Source: Epiperipatus broadwayi
Lineage: Eukaryota > Onychophora > Udeonychophora > Euonychophora > Peripatidae
Assembly (NCBI GenBank): GCA_028023455.1
Contig: JAQFVV010012396.1
Location: 21,762,750-21,826,749, forward strand
DNA length: 64,000 bases
Direction: 5' to 3'
This document shows positions 58,437-64,000 of this stretch, in pieces. Both the position numbers and the translations under genes were made by a program. Position 1 is the stretch's first letter; every line of letters starts with the position of its first letter. Below the pieces are notes generated by a model. The model searched no databases, was not told the origin of the DNA, and saw nothing but the letters and a program-made list of their open reading frames with translations.

Positions 58437-59232
58437 TTTTTTTTCAAAAACTTTATTTTTTATCTCAATACTGAACATATATATATTTATATAATACAAA
58501 ACTCCAACGTTTCAACTGTTTTTATCTCATACAGTCATTTTCAAGGATCTCCAACAACAATATTAAATACATATCAATAAATAAACTTCAATTACATAAA
58601 AACTTCCTCTTACATTAAAATAAACAGTAACAAACATATTAAACATATATAAATATATTTTAATTACATCTCTCTCCCACTGCTATATTTTATTACTCTT
58701 TCTTTTACATTATTTAGTTACAAATCTGTCTTAAAATCATACAAGAAACTTTCTATACAAATTTAAATATCAACTCTAATTTCCAAAAACCTCCCCCTTT
58801 AAAATTTTATCTAAAACCCATAGTTTTAAGATGGGTTTTAGATAAAATTTAAAAGGGGGAGGTTTTTGGAAATTAGAGTTGGTATTTAAATTTGTATAGA
58901 AAGTTTCTTGGATGATTTTAAGACAGATTTGTAACTAAATAATGTAAAAGAAAGAGTAATAAAATATAGCAGTGGGAGAAAGATGTAAGTAAAATATATT
59001 TATATATGTTTAATATGCTTGTTACTGTTTATTTTAATGTAAGAGAAAGTTTTTATGTAATTGAAGTTTATTTATTGATATGTATTTAATATTGTTGTTG
59101 CAGATCCTTGAAAATGACTGTATGAGATAAAAACAGTTGAAACATTGAAGTTTTGTATTATATAAATGTATATATATATATATATATATATATGTTCAGT
59201 ATTGAGATAAAAAAATAAAGTTTTTGAAAAGA
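58437..59232. repeat. Near-perfect 800-bp palindrome (head-to-head inverted dimer)
   Basis: Arms 58,437-58,820 and 58,832-59,232 are about 97% identical by eye around an 11-bp centre. Reading outward, each arm ends with CTTGAAAATGAC, a hairpin, GTTGAAAC, then ATAAAGTTTTTGAAAA, so the arms look like two copies of a 3'-tailed retroposon joined at their 5' ends. The left arm keeps AACGTTGG where the right has ACATTGA, a CpG-type change. The position just upstream of the Penelope-like coding region suggests it belongs to that element's terminal repeats. Confidence 0.9.
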
Positions 59233-59431
59233 AAAAGAAGGAATTTTAATTTGTTGATATCATAGTAAACAGTAATTTAAAGTGATTGATTTATTCTCAC
59301 ACTTTTATATCCAGTACTTAAGATTTGCCCATATATAAGCATTTGGGTTGAATGAATAAGTGATTCATTTATTCATTCGCAAAGACTTTATCTTGTGTTG
59401 GAAATGAAAGTATTCATTTATTTTTATTAAC

Positions 59432-59487
59432 ATTCATAAAAAGTGCATGTACATTAGCTTGAAAGGCTAATCTTTAGTTTATTAAAA
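59432..59487 (-). repeat. Third, inverted copy of the 58.15-kb hairpin segment
   Basis: It matches 58,148-58,203 in reverse complement (TGTACATTAGCTTGAAAGG), so the 800-bp palindrome sits inside a wider inverted structure. Confidence 0.8.
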
Positions 59488-60004
59488 ACTGTATGTAAAA
59501 TATCAAATAGCATAGTATAGTAAATCAATATTTTAGCAAAAACAGGATATTTATTTATATTTCGTATCTATGATATATAACTAACAATAAATATCTTAAG
59601 ATAAACTATCATTAGAAAAGACATAATTTAGAATGTTAAACAGTAATAGGAAGTATCATTTTGTGACTTCAGCTCTCAACTATAATTTAATTACTTGATG
59701 AAAAATTAATTTGTTTCATTATTTATGAGCTTAGTAAATATACTGCACATACAGGTGCATTATAAACTTTAATGTTATATGATGTTTTAACTACTTCATT
59801 AGATAATAATGTTATTTATAGTGTGAAATACATAATACTTATCAGAATGTAAGAAATATATGAAAACTTTAAATCTGAGATTTATGGAATACAACAATCA
59901 AGGGTTTGATTTTTGTCTACTACAAGACAATAACAATAGGTTAGAAATTGGATCTCTTTATAAAAAAAGTTGTATAAGTTCATAAAATAATTTAATAAAT
60001 AAAC
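59488..60004. other. AT-rich DNA, probably decayed Penelope RT sequence
   Basis: No clear motif, but it lies where the N-terminal RT would be expected. Confidence 0.35.
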
Positions 60005-61000
60005 ATTTATTAATGATATGGAAAACAATATTATAACAAGAAGTATAATTAAAAAAGAAGTAATTATTACGTTAGATATGTCGATGATAGTTTAGTAATA
60101 GGGAATAGAAGGATAGTACATAAATTATTTAGGAAGTTTAATAATAATGCGGATAATATCCGTTTTACTATGAAGGAAATTGATAATGAGATTAGATATC
60201 TAGATATTGAGATGTTTTTGAGTCAAGATGGAAATATTGTGATTAGGCATTTTGTTAAAGATGATAAATTGAGAAAAATTATACCAATTGATTCAAGGCA
60301 GCCATGGATACAAAAGATGAATGTAATAAAGAATTTTAAATATAAAAATGATAAATTTAACACTGATAGAAATTTTGCTAAATTGCAAAAAGAAAAATTT
60401 AAACAAGATTATGTAAAATGCGGATATGGGATAAGACATATTAATAGTATTTTTATAGGAAATTATAAAAAGCGAAATAAGAGAAATGATAATAAAGATA
60501 AGAAGAAATGGATAAAAATTTCATATTTACCTAATGTATACAAAATTTTATCTAAAAAAAGGAAAAAATATTTGGATGAAAATATTAATGTGGGATGGGC
60601 CAATAGTAGAAACTTAGATAAGTTAATAACTAATTATAGGTTAATAGATGAGATACAATATAAAAGGGGAATGGTTTATAAAATTACTTGTAAATTTTGT
60701 AATATGGTTTATTATGGGCAGACAGCAAAGCAATTGAGTGAAAGAGCTAAGGAACATAATGGTGCTATCGATAGGAAAGATGATAAGTCAGCATTATATG
60801 TTCATTATTTGCAAACTGGACATAAAATTAATTGTACTGACAGTATAAGGGCTTTAAATTATATAAAAGATGTTAATAGACGCAGATTATATGAAACAAA
60901 TTATATTATGTATAATAAAACTAATTGTATGAATATATATAAGACGTCTATTGGAATGAATAATAAATGGTTGATGAAAAAAGAATGGATAGATAACTGA
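60005..61000 (+). pseudogene. Penelope-like element: RT palm end and GIY-YIG endonuclease (5'-truncated)
   Basis: An open frame runs from 60,053 to 61,000; the ATG at 60,170 is internal and not the real start. RT motif C YYVRYVDDSLVIG is encoded at 60,065-60,103. A preceding frame has FINDMENNII, shifted by a frameshift. Counted from the ATG at 60,170, the GIY-YIG endonuclease starts with GMVY (167-170), then Cys174-x2-Cys177, YYG (181-183), Arg192, His196, His212, His218 and Glu242. The CCHH set between and after GIY-YIG is typical of EN-containing Penelope-like elements. The protein nicks DNA and primes reverse transcription. The N-terminal RT is lost, so the copy is inactive. Confidence 0.9.
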
Positions 61001-61280
61001 TGTGGATGATTGTTTGGAATGCATTTTACGAAATGAAGATTTAAATTATAGTAGAGTTGTATAAGTTATATGATAATATAGGCTGTCCAATTCAGTTTCA
61101 ACTGTCCTATATGAATTGTTTATACTAGTTGTATATTTCGTTTATTCTTTTGTCTTTTGTTTTTACTTATCATGTATTAACATAGATGTCGCTATGTATA
61201 TGTAGTCGTAGTATTTTTTGGAAGACATGTTTGAAAAGGGCAAAAAATAAATTTGCCGAAAAAGGCTTTTTATATAATTA
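61001..61280 (+). mobile_element. Penelope-like element 3' region
   Basis: Non-coding stretch after the stop, including AGATGTCGCTATG (about 61,186) and a short inverted pair GGGCAAAAAATAAATTTGCC (about 61,239). It probably includes the element's 3' end; the exact border was not found. Confidence 0.45.
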
Positions 61281-62029
61281 ATATAAGTGTTATGTTTTGT
61301 TGTTTATAAATATGTTTTTATAACATTTTATTTGATTTCGAAGAATTAGTACAACATAAAAAACAAAAAAGAAAAAGGTATTTTCCGTTTTCTTCTGTTT
61401 TAAGTATTGTTAATAAACATTAAGATGTAAATGATATGATTCAGAATAAAAATATTTATTTGCATAAAGCAATTAATCAAATATATGTGTCTCCAAAAAG
61501 ATATCTAAATGCATGTAAAATTAATTCAAATTATTATAATTTAATTTACAAATGTCAATTCTTTTTCATTCATTCATTTGGCAATATCCTCTTTAATTAA
61601 ATATATTAATAATTATTAATTCTCATAATCATTAATGTATTTATCTAAAAAGTTGTCAAATGAGTGAATGCAGCTCTTGAAGATTTAGTTGAGATAATTT
61701 GATACTAATAAATACTGGACAAGTATGAGATGCCTATGAATAGGTATTACCCAAATTAACTGATGAGTTTTGATTCATCCAGAAATGTATTTTTCAAATT
61801 TATTCATGTGTTTCATATATGTGGAGAAGTCAATCTAATAATAATTTAATATGTAAACCTAGCTATTGATTATGCATTTTACAACAGAGATACATCAGCA
61901 ACTCCTTCCAAAAATGCTCACAAATTCTATTTTAAATTATTTATCTTTTCCTCTATTCATTAGATCTGATATTTATCTTTGTTCTTATTATTTCCGTTTC
62001 CACCACATTTATTTTATTACTAAACTCAC
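61281..62029. other. AT-rich non-coding DNA, nothing recognised
   Basis: No feature was recognised. Confidence 0.5.
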
Positions 62030-62385
62030 ATAATCACTATTTCTTATGCTTGCTCATAATTGTTATTAAAACAGGAAAAACTCTTCATAGAATAATGCCA
62101 CTCAGTGCAAACCAGAGTAATCAATGGATGCCAGAAGGTTTGTGCATAAAATTCCTATCTAGTGCTTACTCATCCAATATCCCCAAACTAATTTCTAGCT
62201 TGTGACTTTCATCAGTGAGGAACCTTGTATCTGAGAGCACTGCACCTAGATCTTAAAATCTAATGCAACCCTCCAGCAACTGCTTTTTATTTTTACATAA
62301 CTACAAAACTATGAGTCTAAAATTGAAAACAATATTTTCAATACAAACTCATTAGCTTATATAGTCAGATCAGCACCCATACATT
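62030..62385 (-). repeat. Family A monomer, minus sense
   Basis: It runs from CATAATCACTATTTCTTATG through a hammerhead (62,177-62,222) to the tRNA-proximal region near 62,370. It forms the left half of an inverted dimer with the following copy. Confidence 0.85.
62177..62222 (-). ncRNA. Hammerhead ribozyme, type I (family A)
   Basis: Minus strand: CCUCA (62,217-62,221), CUGAUGA (62,210-62,216), short stem II, GAAA (62,192-62,195), stem III AUUAGU, U at the cleavage position, UGGGG. Stem I pairs over five positions. One stem III pair is U-G and stem II is weak. Confidence 0.75.
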
Positions 62386-62545
62386 TTGATGCACAAGACT
62401 TCTGGCATTCATTGATTACTCTGGCTTGTTTTGAGCAGCACTACTGTAAGGAGAGTTTTGCCTGTTTTAATAACAGTTATGAGCAAGCATAAAAAATAGC
62501 AACCATGTGATGTTTAGTGGTTTAATACTAATCCTGCATAATAGG

Positions 62546-62625
62546 ATAGTCGTGGCTTAGTTAATAAAGAACCAAAGAAACCCAAATGTATGGGTCTTGA
62601 ATTGAGCTCAGACCTATATGACTAT
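62546..62625 (+). repeat. tRNA-like head of family A (Pol III promoter)
   Basis: Acceptor ATAGTCG (62,546-62,552) pairs with TGACTAT (62,619-62,625) over 7 bp with one G-U. The A box is GTGGCTTAGTTAA (62,552-62,564). The B-box position reads GAGCTCAGACC here and GGGTTCAAATC in the copy near 41.8 kb. Length is 80 nt. The T stem is decayed, so this is a SINE promoter and not a tRNA gene. Confidence 0.7.
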
Positions 62626-62755
62626 ATAAGCTAATGAGCTTGGATTGAAAATATTATTGTTTTCAATTTTACGTAGTTAAGTAGAGATAAAAGGTGGATG
62701 CTGGAGAGTTGTATTAGATCCTAAGATCTAGGTGCAGTGCTCTCAGATCCAAGGT

Positions 62756-62797
62756 TCCTCACTGATAAAAGCCATAAGCTAGAAATTAGTTTGGGGA
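62756..62797 (+). ncRNA. Hammerhead ribozyme (family A), one core change
   Basis: Stem I UCCUCA (62,756-62,761) with UGGGGA (62,792-62,797), six pairs. The core reads CUGAUAA (62,762-62,768) instead of CUGAUGA, which should abolish or greatly reduce cleavage. GAAA is at 62,782-62,785 and stem III AUUAGU follows. Confidence 0.75.
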
Positions 62798-62915
62798 TAT
62801 TGGATTCGTAGGCACTAGATAAAGATTTTATGCACAAGCCTTCTGGCATCCATTGATTCCTCTGGCCTGCACTGAGTGGCACTACTATATGGAGAGTTTT
62901 GCCCATTTTAATTTT

Positions 62916-64000
62916 GTTTACATTTATTTTAGTATTTTTATGCATAAGACAATGCTCAACCTAATTTCTTATTTTTTTTTCAATAATGATCGATATTTTA
63001 TATAAATTTTTCAGTTCTGTATTTTTCATCATATATAAAAATCCTAATATTTTTATTTTCTTCTAAATACATACTGCAAAAATTTCTGATCAATTATTCA
63101 TCACCATTTAATTGCTAAAATCTCTCTATACAAAATCATTATTACCAATGTTTTTTCTCATTACTTTCACAATCATTTAATTATTTCTTTTTTATTTCTT
63201 ATGAAATCTATATTCTCATAGCTTTAGTTTTGTTTATATTAATGTTATATCTACCTAAGTTTTCTTTATTTTATATTTATTATTATTCTGTTTAGTCAAC
63301 ATATCCACCAGCTCTGTGATATCTGAAAATCTGATGAATTTTTTCTTACAATAAGCATAGCTACTCTTTTTTTTCTTTTGCTTTACACATTCATCATTTT
63401 TATAGTGAGTCAATACATATACGATAGCCACAATTTTAATCTATGCTCATATTCATGTTGTTAAAATCTAGTAGTTCCATTTGAAATCTTATCAGACTTT
63501 TTTTTTCTTTCAGAAATTGATCTATTGTCAACCTAAATAATCATTTTATATTCATTAATTAATGAGTTTATAGCTACGCTTAAGTAATGGGTAAAACAAG
63601 AACAGCAAATCTCTCCATCCAGTAAATGATGATTAATGCCTTTTTCAGTTTTTGTATGGTCTCTGTTAAGCAAGCCTTTTTTATTCAATGTTGTTTATTT
63701 ACCCAAAAATGTTAAAACTTAATATGAACAATTCTCATACTATTACATCTACATCTATCTTCTTTTGTAAGCATGCTTTTATTCACACAATTTTTTTTTA
63801 TCTAAATTCAGATTTCTTAGTCTATTTTTTTTGTAATTCACTTTTTATTATTGTAGATTAAAGTAGCATAGTTAATAGAATTAAATCCCTTTTTTCATGA
63901 GCAATTAGGTCACTACCTCCAGATTCATATTACTCTAAAATCATTTCCTTTCATTTGTGTTATACCTAAACACGGGAGTTCAAGATTGAAGGGATGTAGA
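62916..64000. other. AT-rich, pyrimidine-rich DNA, nothing firmly recognised
   Basis: The plus strand is T-rich with scattered short blocks reminiscent of a decayed minus-strand LINE, but no RT or endonuclease motif could be read with confidence. Confidence 0.35.

Larger units (their letters stand above)
62386..62915 (+). repeat. Family A tandem pair, plus sense, with tRNA head and ribozyme
   Basis: The 3' part of one unit (62,386-62,520) runs straight into a complete unit (62,521-62,915). Equivalent points (GCACAAG) are 440 bp apart, giving a monomer of about 440 nt. Order in the unit: tRNA-like head, about 130 nt spacer, hammerhead, 120-nt 3' part ending GAGTTTTGCC. The minus-strand open frame at 62,721-62,945 is fortuitous. 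Confidence 0.85.

Noticed and set aside
59100-59150. Functional hammerhead in the 58.4-kb palindrome arms
   Set aside because: The core reads CUUGAAAA rather than CUGANGA, the base before the cleavage position is not U, and no stem I pairs, so only a structural resemblance is claimed.
1-64000. CRISPR array or prokaryotic operon
   Set aside because: No regularly spaced identical short repeats, and the content is eukaryotic (SINEs, LINEs, Penelope-like element).
62916-64000. Further minus-strand LINE relic
   Set aside because: The composition is suggestive, but no endonuclease or RT block could be read.

Overview
The window is AT-rich (about three quarters A+T by eye), CpG-poor eukaryotic DNA. 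It has no recognisable host gene and is built almost entirely of retroelements in different states of decay. Families present are tRNA-derived SINEs, several non-LTR (LINE) lineages, a Penelope-like element with a GIY-YIG endonuclease, a mariner-type relic, LTR-like islands and many simple repeats. This fits an AT-rich invertebrate (mollusc, flatworm, arthropod or similar). I cannot name the species from the sequence.

The most interesting content is two dispersed repeat families that carry type I hammerhead self-cleaving ribozymes (HHRs). Family B lies at about 8.2, 9.4-9.8, 10.2-11.7, 11.9-12.3, 26.5, 36.2-36.6 and 38.6-38.9 kb. It has intact or nearly intact HHRs, and at 10.6-11.7 kb it forms a tandem array whose two complete ribozymes would release a 468-nt RNA. 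Family A lies at about 15.7, 28.2-29.2, 33.0-33.4, 34.0, 41.5-42.2 and 62.0-62.9 kb. It is a tRNA-headed element (Pol III A and B boxes, 7-bp acceptor stem) with an HHR downstream and a unit of about 440 nt. Both resemble the HHR SINEs of schistosomes and the retrozymes known from metazoans. Almost every copy is a head-to-head inverted dimer. Two further repeats (29.6-30.2 kb and the near-perfect 800-bp palindrome at 58.4-59.2 kb) have the same head-to-head layout and an HHR-like CUGAA...GAAAC hairpin without a convincing stem I.

Region by region. 0-8 kb: AT-rich DNA with tandem duplications, a long (TA)n tract and a GC-richer retroposon-like island at 5.7-6.3 kb. 8-12.3 kb: family B cluster. 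13.3 kb: 3' end of an RTE-like LINE. 15.7-18.7 kb: family A fold-back and a minus-strand LINE relic. 20.1-20.9 kb: mariner-type relic. 23.75-25.85 kb: CpG-retaining LTR-like island. 26.5-33.4 kb: family B, a Leu/Ser-like tRNA SINE, family A, the family C inverted dimer, a GC-richer island with one candidate exon, a second tRNA SINE and family A again. 33.7-35.4 kb: RTE relic. 36.2 kb: family B. 37.4-41.4 kb: CR1/L2/Jockey-like relic broken up by later insertions. 43.1-48.4 kb: young LINE whose ORF1 carries a PHD-type zinc finger and an SGNH esterase. 48.4-53.3 kb: a second, older LINE. 55.6-56.95 kb: second LTR-like island. 58.1-61.3 kb: palindromes followed by the Penelope-like element. 62.0-62.9 kb: tandem and inverted family A.

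As a system (inference): the HHR families lack any protein and must borrow a reverse transcriptase. The Penelope-like element is a plausible donor, since such elements are associated with HHRs elsewhere, and the LINEs are the alternative.
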